Shown here: piece after piece, positions 1-7,100 of the stretch
Layout: the number at the start of each line of letters is the position of its first letter
How positions within the stretch are numbered: position 1 is the first letter of the stretch
Assembly (NCBI GenBank): GCA_946480485.1
Contig: CAMLJW010000278.1
Coordinates: 1-7,100, forward strand
Length of the DNA stretch: 7,100 nucleotides
Source of the DNA: an uncultured Streptomyces sp.
GTDB lineage: Bacteria > Actinomycetota > Actinomycetes > Streptomycetales > Streptomycetaceae
Direction: 5' to 3'
Made by a program: the position numbers and the translations under genes
Notes under the pieces: generated by a model
The model's database searches: none
Seen by the model: the letters and a program-made list of their open reading frames with translations, nothing else
Told to the model about the DNA's origin: nothing

Positions 1-1668
<1,668 letters not shown>

Positions 1669-1719
1669 CCTGCGTGCGAGGCTGACCTGCGGACAAAGGG
1701 GCACAGTCCCGCCGTACGA

Positions 1720-1758
1720 ACGTCCCCGCACTCGGTCCCGTACCGTGTGCGGGGACGT
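1720..1758 (+). promoter_or_regulatory. Strong hairpin in the eno-divIC spacer (possible terminator or processing site)
   Basis: ACGTCCCCGCAC (1720-1731) pairs perfectly with GTGCGGGGACGT (1747-1758). Inside it, after one T-T mismatch, CGGT (1733-1736) pairs with ACCG (1742-1745) around a 5-base loop. The whole is a nearly unbroken 39-nt hairpin. There is no U-tract after it, so it is not a classical intrinsic terminator, though Streptomyces often uses U-poor hairpins. It ends 25 bases before the divIC start and 11 bases before its ribosome binding site. It could attenuate or stabilise the eno transcript, or separate highly expressed eno from divIC. Confidence 0.6.
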
Positions 1759-1783
1759 ACGCGCGTGTGAAGGGGGCGTTGGC

Positions 1784-2260
1784 ATGGCCGTGAAGGACCC
1801 AGACCGGTTCTCCACCGCGACCAGGCTGCGGCTGCTCGGCGAGCAGACCGCGGCCCGCGTGTACCGCTCCCAGACCAAGCGCCAGGCCCGCCGCTCCCGG
1901 CTGACGGGGCGGGCCGCGCTCCTCGCTCTCGTCCTGTGCTCCCTTGTCGTCGCCCTGGCCTACCCGATACGGCAGTACGTCTCCCAGCGCGCCGAGATCG
2001 CCGACCTCGAGCGGGAGCGGGAGCAGGCCCGTGAGCGGGTCGAGCAGCTACGCGACCTCAAGGCTCGCTGGCAGGACGACACATACGCCGAGCAGCGGAT
2101 CCGGGAGCGGCTGCATTATGTGATGCCGGGCGAGACCGGCTACATCGTGATTGCCCCCGGCGCGGCGAAGGAGTCGCGTAGGGACCAGGTGGCGGCGGAC
2201 CGTCCCTGGTACTCCAACGTCTGGGACGGCGTCGACAAGGCCGACGCCGCCGACCAGTGA
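1784..2260 (+). CDS. divIC: DivIC/FtsB-family septum formation initiator
   Basis: Bitopic membrane protein of the divisome, expected to act with FtsL and FtsQ in septal peptidoglycan synthesis and Z-ring constriction. The 158-residue product has a basic cytoplasmic N-terminus (residues 1-43, rich in Arg and Lys), one hydrophobic segment at about 44-61 (AALLALVLCSLVVALAY), and a charged coiled coil at about 65-96 (EIADLEREREQARERVEQL). It then has the family's C-terminal motif YAEQRIRERLHYVMPGETGY (101-120), which defines DivIC/FtsB, and an acidic tail. ATG 1784 is chosen because AAGGGGG at 1770-1776 lies 7 bases ahead. A GTG at 1745 is also open but falls inside the hairpin. The gene lies 28 bp before the DUF501 gene and probably shares its transcript. 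The same order, eno followed by this family, occurs in M. tuberculosis (Rv1023-Rv1024). Confidence 0.93.
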   Translation: MAVKDPDRFSTATRLRLLGEQTAARVYRSQTKRQARRSRLTGRAALLALVLCSLVVALAYPIRQYVSQRAEIADLEREREQARERVEQLRDLKARWQDDTYAEQRIRERLHYVMPGETGYIVIAPGAAKESRRDQVAADRPWYSNVWDGVDKADAADQ

Positions 2261-2288
2261 ACTCACCCAGAGAGACTTACGTACAGGC

Positions 2289-2873
2289 ATGGAAACGCCC
2301 CCGCCTCCCACCCCGCGTACCGAGCCCACCGACGCGGACGTCGAGACCTTCAAGCAGCAGCTCGGGCGCCCGCCGCGCGGGCTGCGCGCGATCGTGCACC
2401 GCTGTCCGTGCGGGCAGCCGGACGTGGTCGAGACGGCGCCTCGGCTGCCGGACGGTACGCCGTTCCCGACGACGTACTACCTGACATGCCCGCGCGCGGC
2501 GTCGGCGATCGGCACGCTCGAGGCGAACGGCGTCATGAAGGAAATGACGGACCGGCTGGCCGCGGACCCCGAACTGGCCGCCGCCTACCGCGCCGCCCAC
2601 GAGGACTACATCGCCCGCCGTGACGCCATCGAGGTTCTGGAGGGCTTCCCCAGCGCGGGAGGCATGCCGGACCGGGTGAAGTGCCTGCACGTCCTGGTGG
2701 CCCATTCCCTGGCCGCGGGCCCCGGTGTGAACCCGCTGGGCGACGAGGCGATCGCGATGCTGCCGGAGTGGTGGCGCAAGGGGCCGTGTGTGGTGCCGGT
2801 TCGGGAGGACGTCCTGAAGCTCGGCGCCAACGGAGGCGGCTTCTTCGGTACGGACGAGGAGGACGAGAAGTGA
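2289..2873 (+). CDS. DUF501 domain-containing protein
   Basis: A 194-residue soluble protein of the DUF501 family, whose biochemical role I do not know. After a Pro/Thr-rich N-terminus come RGLRAIVHRCPCGQPDVV (30-47), FPTTYYLTCP (59-68), a helical middle part (EMTDRLAADPELAAAYRAAH, 85-104) and GGMPDRVKCLHVLVAHSLA (124-142), then GVNPLGDEAI (146-155) and an acidic C-terminus. The family regions carry Cys39, Cys41, Cys67 and Cys132 with His37, His134 and His139. This looks like a possible metal or redox centre, but that is inference. ATG 2289 has no good Shine-Dalgarno sequence at normal distance; AGAGAGA at 2269-2275 is 13 bases away. Translation may therefore partly depend on ribosomes leaving divIC 28 bp upstream. 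Its stop overlaps the ppx start. The M. tuberculosis counterpart is Rv1025, in the same position between the FtsB-like gene and ppx2. Confidence 0.93.
   Translation: METPPPPTPRTEPTDADVETFKQQLGRPPRGLRAIVHRCPCGQPDVVETAPRLPDGTPFPTTYYLTCPRAASAIGTLEANGVMKEMTDRLAADPELAAAYRAAHEDYIARRDAIEVLEGFPSAGGMPDRVKCLHVLVAHSLAAGPGVNPLGDEAIAMLPEWWRKGPCVVPVREDVLKLGANGGGFFGTDEEDEK
2856..2872 (+). promoter_or_regulatory. RBS and GTGA stop/start overlap coupling DUF501 and ppx
   Basis: GAGGAGGA at 2856-2863 lies inside the last codons of the DUF501 gene, 6 bases ahead of the GTG at 2870. The GTG overlaps the TGA stop (2871-2873) as GTGA. This arrangement indicates translational coupling and fixes the ppx start. Confidence 0.85.
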
Positions 2874-3841
2874 CCCGCGTCGCCGCCGTCGACTGCGGTA
2901 CGAACTCCATCCGGCTGCTCGTCGCCGACGCCGACCCGGAGACGGGCGAGCTCGTCGACCTCGACCGCCGGATGATCATCGTCCGGCTCGGTCAGGGCGT
3001 CGACCGCACCGGCCGCCTGGCCCCCGAGGCGCTCAAGCGGACCTTCGCCGCCTGCCGGGAGTACGCGACGATCATCAAGGAGCACGGAGTGGAGCGCCTC
3101 CGCTTCGTGGCGACCTCCGCCTCCCGCGACGCCGAGAACAGGGACGAGTTCGTACGGGGCGTCCTGGACATCCTGGGCGTCGAGCCTGAGGTCATCTCGG
3201 GCGACCAGGAGGCCGAGTTGTCCTTCACGGGAGCGACCAAGGAGCTGGCCGGCGGGGACGGCCTCACCAAGCCCTACCTCGTCGTGGACATCGGCGGCGG
3301 CTCCACCGAGTTCGTCGTCGGCGACGACCACGTCCGCGGCGCGCGCTCGGTCGACATCGGCTGTGTACGGCTGACCGAGCGCCACCTCGTGCACGACGGG
3401 ACCGTCACCGACCTGCCGGCACCGGCCCAGGTCGACGCCATCCGCGCCGACGTCACCGCGGCCCTCGACCTCGTCGAGCAGACCGTCCCCCTGCACGAGG
3501 CGCACACGCTGGTCGGGCTGGCGGGATCCGTCACCACGCTGTCGGCGATCGCGCAGGACCTCCCCGAGTACGACTCGGCCGCCATCCACCACTCCCGGAT
3601 CACGTACGACCGTGTCCGCGAGGTCACCGAGCGGCTCCTGCGCTCCACCCACGCCGAGCGCGCGGCGATCCCCTCCCTGCACGCCGGGCGCGTGGACGTC
3701 ATCGGTGCCGGCGCCCTCGTACTGCTCTCGATCATGGAGCGGATCGGCGCGGACGAGGTCGTCGTGAGCGAGCACGACATCCTCGACGGGATCGCCCACA
3801 CAGTGGCAAAAGACGAAGCGGGGCAGAAGAAGCGTCGCTGA
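2870..3841 (+). CDS. ppx: Ppx/GppA-family phosphatase (exopolyphosphatase or pppGpp phosphohydrolase)
   Basis: Member of the ASKHA-fold Ppx/GppA family, which removes terminal phosphates from polyphosphate or converts pppGpp to ppGpp; sequence alone does not settle which. The product is 323 residues, the short two-domain form without the C-terminal HD-like domains of the long E. coli enzymes. Visible motifs: phosphate-1 loop VAAVDCGTNSIRLLV (4-18), ATSASRDAENRDEF (81-94), the probable catalytic Glu114 in SGDQEAELSF (110-119), phosphate-2 DIGGGSTEFV (140-149), adenosine-type motif GLAGSVTTLSA (215-225), and RVDVIGAGALVL (274-285). The C-terminus is basic (GQKKRR). GTG 2870 overlaps the DUF501 stop. 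The syntenic M. tuberculosis gene is ppx2 (Rv1026), reported to act on pppGpp rather than long polyphosphate; by position I lean the same way here, with moderate confidence. Tandem hairpins follow the stop. Confidence 0.93.
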   Translation: MTRVAAVDCGTNSIRLLVADADPETGELVDLDRRMIIVRLGQGVDRTGRLAPEALKRTFAACREYATIIKEHGVERLRFVATSASRDAENRDEFVRGVLDILGVEPEVISGDQEAELSFTGATKELAGGDGLTKPYLVVDIGGGSTEFVVGDDHVRGARSVDIGCVRLTERHLVHDGTVTDLPAPAQVDAIRADVTAALDLVEQTVPLHEAHTLVGLAGSVTTLSAIAQDLPEYDSAAIHHSRITYDRVREVTERLLRSTHAERAAIPSLHAGRVDVIGAGALVLLSIMERIGADEVVVSEHDILDGIAHTVAKDEAGQKKRR

Positions 3842-3865
3842 CCTGCGACCATGTGGCTAGGGATT

Positions 3866-3938
3866 GCTCTGAACGCAGAGCGCGGGTGCAACGCGCTACG
3901 GCTCCGCACGTCGCTTCACAGCGACGGCGGGGCCCCGC
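3866..3938 (+). terminator. Tandem hairpins after ppx, probable U-poor terminator
   Basis: Starting 25 bases after the ppx stop are several exact inverted repeats: GCTCTG/CAGAGC with an AACG loop (3866-3881), AGCGCG/CGCGCT (3879-3897), CGTCGCT/AGCGACG with a TCAC loop (3909-3926), and the perfect 12-bp palindrome GCGGGGCCCCGC (3927-3938). The first two share 3879-3881 and cannot both form fully. No U-run follows, so termination is inferred from the stacked hairpins and their place at the operon end. Confidence 0.45.
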
Positions 3939-4049
3939 AACTTCTCCCCGTAGGTGCCTCGCTTGAGCAGTTCCGATGACGCACGAGTGCGTTGAGGGGC
4001 ACGGGGAAGCCCTGTGGGAACCCCCTCGGCCGTGTCCCGCCGACAAACT

Positions 4050-4067
4050 TCGTGAAGTTCTTCACAA
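4050..4067. promoter_or_regulatory. Candidate Rex operator (ROP) upstream of ndh
   Basis: The 16-mer CGTGAAGTTCTTCACA (4051-4066) matches the Rex inverted-repeat core TGTGAA-N4-TTCACA at 11 of 12 arm positions, with the first base changed from T to C. The flanks T and A extend the symmetry to TCGTGAA/TTCACAA. Rex represses respiratory genes when NAD+ is high and releases DNA when NADH rises, so a site before an NADH dehydrogenase gene makes physiological sense. It lies about 305 bp before the ndh ATG, which implies a promoter near 4050 and a long leader, or control from a distance. Confidence 0.75.
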
Positions 4068-4074
4068 GGAAATC

Positions 4075-4088
4075 GGCCCTACAGGGCC
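4075..4088. repeat. Inverted repeat just downstream of the Rex site
   Basis: GGCCCT-AC-AGGGCC is a perfect palindrome beginning 8 bases after the Rex-type operator. As RNA it could form a 5-bp GGCCC/GGGCC stem with a UACA loop near the 5' end of a transcript starting at the operator. Its role is unknown. Confidence 0.5.
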
Positions 4089-4372
4089 ATGTTTCTGCGT
4101 CGTGGGGTGGCCCGGGGGCCGCACGGGGTTCCGAAGCGGGTCCGCAAGGCCGCTCTCCAGGGGTGGGAAGGCGATGGGCGTGCGGCTGGTTCAGCCGGTC
4201 CGCGGGTCCCAAGCGCAGCTCACGCGGTGTTGACAACGTCTGACAGGGGTCTGGTGGTCCCGCGTGGGGGCATGGCCCCGGAAAGCGGGCCGCGGAGTGT
4301 AGCAGAGTGGCTGACCGACCTCGTGAAGGGGCGCACGAGCTACCCCCCTGGAGCGGGTGGATACTCGATGGC

Positions 4373-5785
4373 ATGAGCACCACGGAGCGTCCCAGGATCC
4401 TCGTAGTAGGCGGTGGGTACGTAGGCCTGTACGCAGCTCGGCGCATTCTGAAGAAGATGCGCTACGGCGAGGCGACCGTCACGGTCGTCGATCCCCGGTC
4501 GTACATGACCTACCAGCCCTTTCTCCCCGAAGCCGCCGCCGGCAGCATCTCGCCTCGCCACGTCGTCGTCCCGCTGCGACGCGTGCTGCCCAAGGCGGAA
4601 GTTCTCACCGGCCGGGTCACCACCATCGACCAGGACCGCAAGGTCGCCACGATCGCCCCGCTGGTCGGCGAGGCGTACGAGCTGCCTTTCGACCACCTCG
4701 TCGTCGCCATGGGCGCGGTCTCCCGCACCTTCCCGATCCCCGGCCTCGCCGAGCAGGGCATCGGCATGAAGGGCATCGAGGAGGCCATCGGCCTGCGCAA
4801 CCACGTGCTTGAGCAGCTCGACAAGGCGGACTCCACGAGCGACGAGGAGGTCCGCCGCAAGGCGCTCACCTTCGTCTTCGTCGGCGGCGGCTTCGCCGGT
4901 GCGGAGACCGTCGGCGAGGTCGAGGACATGGCCCGCGACGCGGCCAGGTACTACACCAACGTGTCCCGTGAGGACATGCGGTTCATCCTGGTCGACGCCG
5001 CGGACAAGATCCTCCCCGAGGTCGGCCCCAAGCTCGGTGCGTACGGCAGGGAGCACCTGGAGGCCAGGGGGGTCGAGGTGTACCTGTCCACCTCGATGGA
5101 CTCCTGCGTCGACGGCCATGTGGTGCTGAAGAACGGCCTTGAGGTCGACTCCAACACCATCGTGTGGACGGCGGGCGTCAAGCCGAACCCCGTCCTGTCC
5201 CGCTTCGGTCTGCCGCTCGGTCCGCGCGGTCACGTCGACACCCGGGCGACTCTCCAGGTCCAGGGCACCGACTACATCTGGGCCGCCGGCGATAACGCCC
5301 AGGTGCCGGACGTCGCCGCCCGCAAGGCGGGCGTCGAGAACGCCTGGTGCCCGCCGAACGCCCAGCACGCACTGCGTCAGGCGCGGGTCCTCGGCGACAA
5401 CGTGATCTCCGCCATGCGGGGCTTCCCGCAGAAGGAGTACGTGCACGCCAACAAGGGCGCGGTGGCTGGTCTCGGCCTCCACAAGGGCGTCGCGATGATC
5501 GTCATGGGCAAGGTGAAGATCAAGCTCAAGGGTCGTCTCGCCTGGTACATGCACCGCAGCTACCACGGCTTCGCGATGCCGACGTGGAACCGCAAGATCC
5601 GGGTCTTCGCGGACTGGACGCTCGCGATGTTCCTCAAGCGCGAGGTCGTCGCGCTCGGTGCCATCGAGACGCCGCGCGAGGAGTTCTACGAGGCGGCCAA
5701 GCCCGCCCCGGTGCCCGCGGTGGCTCAGTCCGCCGAGGCGCAGCTCCCGCCGGCCAAGACCGAGGAGAAGGCCAAGGCCTCCTGA
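4373..5785 (+). CDS. ndh: Type II NADH dehydrogenase (NDH-2), NAD(P)/FAD-dependent oxidoreductase
   Basis: Peripheral membrane flavoprotein that passes electrons from NADH to menaquinone without pumping protons. The 470-residue product has the two-dinucleotide-fold layout: FAD-binding ILVVGGGYVGLYAARR (9-24), NADH-binding FVFVGGGFAGAETVGEVEDM (167-186), FAD ribityl/quinone-side motif YIWAAGDNAQVPD (301-313), and CPPNAQHALRQA (326-337), the AQxAxQ-like helix near the quinone pocket. The C-terminal part (about 364-430) carries basic and amphipathic stretches such as KIKLKGRLAWYMHRSYHGF that suit membrane attachment. A disordered Ala/Pro/Lys-rich tail begins near 440. ATG 4373 is chosen because the protein starts at the usual MSTTERPRILVVGGG. 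No good Shine-Dalgarno sequence precedes it, and GATACT at 4360-4365 could be a -10 element, so a leaderless transcript is possible. It stands alone between an upstream Rex site and a downstream terminator. Confidence 0.95.
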   Translation: MSTTERPRILVVGGGYVGLYAARRILKKMRYGEATVTVVDPRSYMTYQPFLPEAAAGSISPRHVVVPLRRVLPKAEVLTGRVTTIDQDRKVATIAPLVGEAYELPFDHLVVAMGAVSRTFPIPGLAEQGIGMKGIEEAIGLRNHVLEQLDKADSTSDEEVRRKALTFVFVGGGFAGAETVGEVEDMARDAARYYTNVSREDMRFILVDAADKILPEVGPKLGAYGREHLEARGVEVYLSTSMDSCVDGHVVLKNGLEVDSNTIVWTAGVKPNPVLSRFGLPLGPRGHVDTRATLQVQGTDYIWAAGDNAQVPDVAARKAGVENAWCPPNAQHALRQARVLGDNVISAMRGFPQKEYVHANKGAVAGLGLHKGVAMIVMGKVKIKLKGRLAWYMHRSYHGFAMPTWNRKIRVFADWTLAMFLKREVVALGAIETPREEFYEAAKPAPVPAVAQSAEAQLPPAKTEEKAKAS

Positions 5786-5806
5786 CCTCCGGTCGCTGAA
5801 CAACAA

Positions 5807-5854
5807 GAAGGGGCCTTCCGCCATCCGTGGTGCGGGGGGCTCCTTCGCTGTTTT
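5807..5854 (+). terminator. Intrinsic terminator of ndh
   Basis: GAAGGGGCCTTCCGC (5807-5821) pairs along all 15 positions with GCGGGGGGCTCCTTC (5832-5846), three of them G-U wobbles, around a 10-base loop. GCTG and then TTTT (5851-5854) follow. It starts 21 bases after the ndh stop. The preceding A-rich bases (AACAACAA) are too interrupted to claim that it also works in the other direction. Confidence 0.85.
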
Positions 5855-5870
5855 CCGCCCCCGCCCCCGC

Positions 5871-5946
5871 ATGGGGACCCCCACCATCCCGTTCCTGGGG
5901 GCTCCGCCCGCAGACCCCGTATCGGCACCTTCGGCGTCGCCGAAGG
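5871..5946. repeat. Streptomyces-type intergenic inverted-repeat sequence
   Basis: After the ndh terminator come GGGGACCCCC (5873-5882), CCCCCA/TGGGGG (5878-5883 and 5896-5901), the string GGGGCTCCGCCC (5898-5909) followed shortly by AGACCCCG, and the near-perfect palindrome CCTTCGGCGTCGCCGAAGG (5928-5946). The GGGGCTCCGCCC...AGACCCC wording recalls a dispersed intergenic repeat common in Streptomyces chromosomes. That likeness is from memory, not from a search. The 5928-5946 hairpin has 8 paired bases and a GTC loop but no U-tract. Confidence 0.5.
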
Positions 5947-6056
5947 GAAAAAGCATGGCCCGTGCATCTGTTTACTCCGGTATGACGCTTTTGTGGGACT
6001 GCGCTCCGACGACCTTGGTGTTTACGTGGTGTTGGACATTCGGGATCCCTCGTTAC

Positions 6057-6069
6057 GGAGGTGTGGGCC
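6057..6069 (+). promoter_or_regulatory. Ribosome binding site of the cfa gene
   Basis: GGAGGTG at 6057-6063 is a near-perfect Shine-Dalgarno sequence placed 6 bases before ATG 6070. It excludes the in-frame GTG at 6061, which lies within the site. I could not assign a promoter in 5947-6056 with confidence. Confidence 0.85.
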
Positions 6070-7100
6070 ATGCAGGACGCCGCACTGCGGCTGAAGACCC
6101 TCGTCGAACAACTGCTGGGGGAACCGCTCCCGGTGCGTCTGCGCGCCTGGGACGGTTCGGAAGCCGGTCCCCCCGGTGCCCCCGTACTCGTCGTACGCAA
6201 GCGTCGCGCCCTGCGCCGACTGCTGTGGAAACCGGGGGAACTGGGGCTCGCCCGGGCCTGGGTCGCCGGCGACCTGACCGTGGACGGTGATCTCTACACC
6301 GCCCTCGACCTGATGGCCGGGCTCGCCTGGGAGCGCGGCGAGGACGCCAGGAGCCCGGGCCAGGCGCTGCGGGATCCCGAGGTGCGTGCCGCGGTGCGCG
6401 GGCTGGTGACGATGGCGGGGTCCCCGCTGCCGCCGGCCCCGCCCCGGGAGGAGGTGCGCCGTCGCACCTCCCACCTGCACACCAAGCGCACCGACCGACG
6501 AGCCATCAGCCACCACTACGACGTGGGCAACGACTTCTACGAGCTCGTCCTCGGCCCGTCCATGGTCTACTCGTGCGCGTACTGGGCCTCCCCGGACGGT
6601 GCACTGGAGGACGCCCAGCGCGACAAGCTCGAACTCATCGCCCGGAAGCTGGACCTGAAGCCGGGCATGCGGCTCCTCGACGTCGGCTGCGGCTGGGGTT
6701 CGATGGCCATCCACGCCGCCCGCGAGTACGGCGTGCGTGTCGTCGGCGTCACGCTGTCGCAGGAGCAGGCCGCGTACGCCCGTAAACGCGTCGCCGGCGA
6801 GGGACTCACGGACCGGGTCGAGATCCGCGTCCAGGACTACCGGGACGTGACCGACGGGCCGTACGACGCGATCAGCTCCATCGGCATGGCCGAACACGTC
6901 GGCAGCGAGCGCTACCTGGATTACGCGCGTGACCTGCACGCGCTCCTGAGACCCGGCGGGCGGCTCCTCAACCACCAGATCGGCCGCCGTCCGCGACGCG
7001 ACGAATCGGCGTACGAGGTCGACGAGTTCATCGACGCGTACGTCTTCCCGGACGGCGAACTCGCGCCGATCGGCAGTACCGTCACCCAGCTGGAGAACGC
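6070..7100 (+). CDS. cfa: Cyclopropane-fatty-acyl-phospholipid synthase, 3' end outside window
   Basis: SAM-dependent enzyme that adds a methylene group across cis double bonds of phospholipid acyl chains at the membrane. The first 343 residues are visible and the frame is open to the right edge; family members run to about 380-440 residues. An N-terminal domain (about 1-125, with LARAWVAGDLTVDGDLY at 60-76) precedes the family hallmark SHHYDVGNDFYELVLG (147-162) and SMVYSCAYW (164-172), whose Cys169 matches the conserved active-site Cys. SAM motif I is LLDVGCGWGSMA (202-213), followed by VVGVTLSQEQ (224-233) and IGMAEHVGSERY (271-282), where Glu275 corresponds to the bicarbonate-binding Glu. 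GRLLNHQIGR (297-306) follows. ATG 6070 has an excellent ribosome site. The gene has its own intergenic space after the ndh terminator, so it is probably transcribed independently. Confidence 0.93.
   Translation, partial: MQDAALRLKTLVEQLLGEPLPVRLRAWDGSEAGPPGAPVLVVRKRRALRRLLWKPGELGLARAWVAGDLTVDGDLYTALDLMAGLAWERGEDARSPGQALRDPEVRAAVRGLVTMAGSPLPPAPPREEVRRRTSHLHTKRTDRRAISHHYDVGNDFYELVLGPSMVYSCAYWASPDGALEDAQRDKLELIARKLDLKPGMRLLDVGCGWGSMAIHAAREYGVRVVGVTLSQEQAAYARKRVAGEGLTDRVEIRVQDYRDVTDGPYDAISSIGMAEHVGSERYLDYARDLHALLRPGGRLLNHQIGRRPRRDESAYEVDEFIDAYVFPDGELAPIGSTVTQLEN

Larger units (their letters stand above)
3842..4372. other. 531-bp ppx-ndh intergenic region
   Basis: No convincing gene lies here. 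Open frames exist on both strands, but their wobble positions lack the strong G/C bias of the neighbouring genes (about 70% GC3 by hand count for the frame at 4089-4376). I find no tRNA. The region holds the hairpins after ppx, an imperfect stem GGGGCACGG/CCGTGTCCC (about 3995-4038), a Rex-type operator, the palindrome GGCCCTACAGGGCC (4075-4088), a TTGACA hexamer (4230-4235) without a clear -10 partner, and a poorly defined start region for ndh. Confidence 0.7.

Noticed and set aside
1745..1783. Upstream GTG start for divIC adding 13 residues
   Set aside because: It lies inside the hairpin, has no Shine-Dalgarno sequence, and ATG 1784 has AAGGGGG at the right distance.
2606..3799. Long minus-strand open frame opposite DUF501 and ppx
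   Set aside because: It mirrors the GC-rich wobble positions of the plus-strand genes. Its Asp/Val/Gly-rich product shows no known motifs.
4230..4260. Housekeeping promoter from TTGACA at 4230
   Set aside because: No acceptable -10 hexamer occurs 16 to 19 bases downstream, where the sequence is GC-rich.
4321..4336. Second Rex half-site (TCGTGAAG) nearer ndh
   Set aside because: The second arm matches only about half of TTCACA, so a single half-site is likely chance.
4290..4372. tRNA-like string (GTAGCAGAGTGG) before ndh
   Set aside because: No acceptor pairing, anticodon stem or T-loop GTTCRA sequence could be found around it.
3916..4446. 176-codon minus-strand frame in the ppx-ndh interval
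   Set aside because: It is Pro/Arg/Ser-rich without motifs, crosses the Rex operator and continues antisense into ndh.
4340..5956. 538-codon minus-strand open frame opposite ndh
   Set aside because: It is a shadow of ndh in high-GC DNA: low-complexity Gly/Arg/Asp/Val content, no domains, and it runs antisense through the FAD and NAD motifs.
5960..6050. Stress sigma-B type promoter (GTTT...GGGTAY) before cfa
   Set aside because: GTTT and GGGAT-like elements are present, but the spacing and the downstream hexamer do not fit the consensus.

Overview
The window is high-GC actinobacterial DNA, almost certainly Streptomyces or a close relative. The third codon positions are strongly G/C, two genes start with GTG, Shine-Dalgarno sites are purine-rich, and both the gene order and the proteins match the Streptomyces eno to ndh chromosomal region. 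Everything from about base 346 to the right end fits this origin. The first ~345 bases do not: read on the minus strand they encode the C-terminal part (regions 3 to 4) of a sigma-70 family factor that is not the Streptomyces HrdB type. It is cut off head-on just before enolase.

Layout. (1) 1-345, minus strand: truncated sigma factor fragment of apparently non-actinobacterial type, ending at an inverted repeat. (2) 388-1668: complete enolase gene (eno). (3) 1669-1783: spacer with a strong 39-nt hairpin. (4) 1784-3841: divIC (FtsB-like division protein), a DUF501 protein and a Ppx/GppA phosphatase, closely packed, the last two overlapping by GTGA. (5) 3842-4372: a 531-bp non-coding interval with tandem hairpins after ppx, a near-consensus Rex operator, and a long leader before the next gene. 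(6) 4373-5785: type II NADH dehydrogenase (ndh), followed by an intrinsic terminator and intergenic inverted repeats. (7) 6070 to the right edge: start of a cyclopropane-fatty-acyl-phospholipid synthase gene, cut by the window end.

How the genes fit together. Eno, the DivIC/FtsB protein, DUF501 and Ppx/GppA form a conserved actinobacterial block, also present in Mycobacterium tuberculosis as eno-Rv1024-Rv1025-ppx2. It joins glycolysis, septum formation and polyphosphate or (p)ppGpp turnover. The ndh gene is separate; it feeds NADH electrons to menaquinone and appears to be under NADH/NAD+-responsive Rex control. The final gene modifies membrane lipids.

I see no new defence system, mobile element, CRISPR array or RNA gene. 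The most anomalous feature is the foreign sigma-factor fragment at the left end, which may be an assembly chimera or a real rearrangement. The next most useful observations are the distant Rex operator and the structured ppx-ndh interval.
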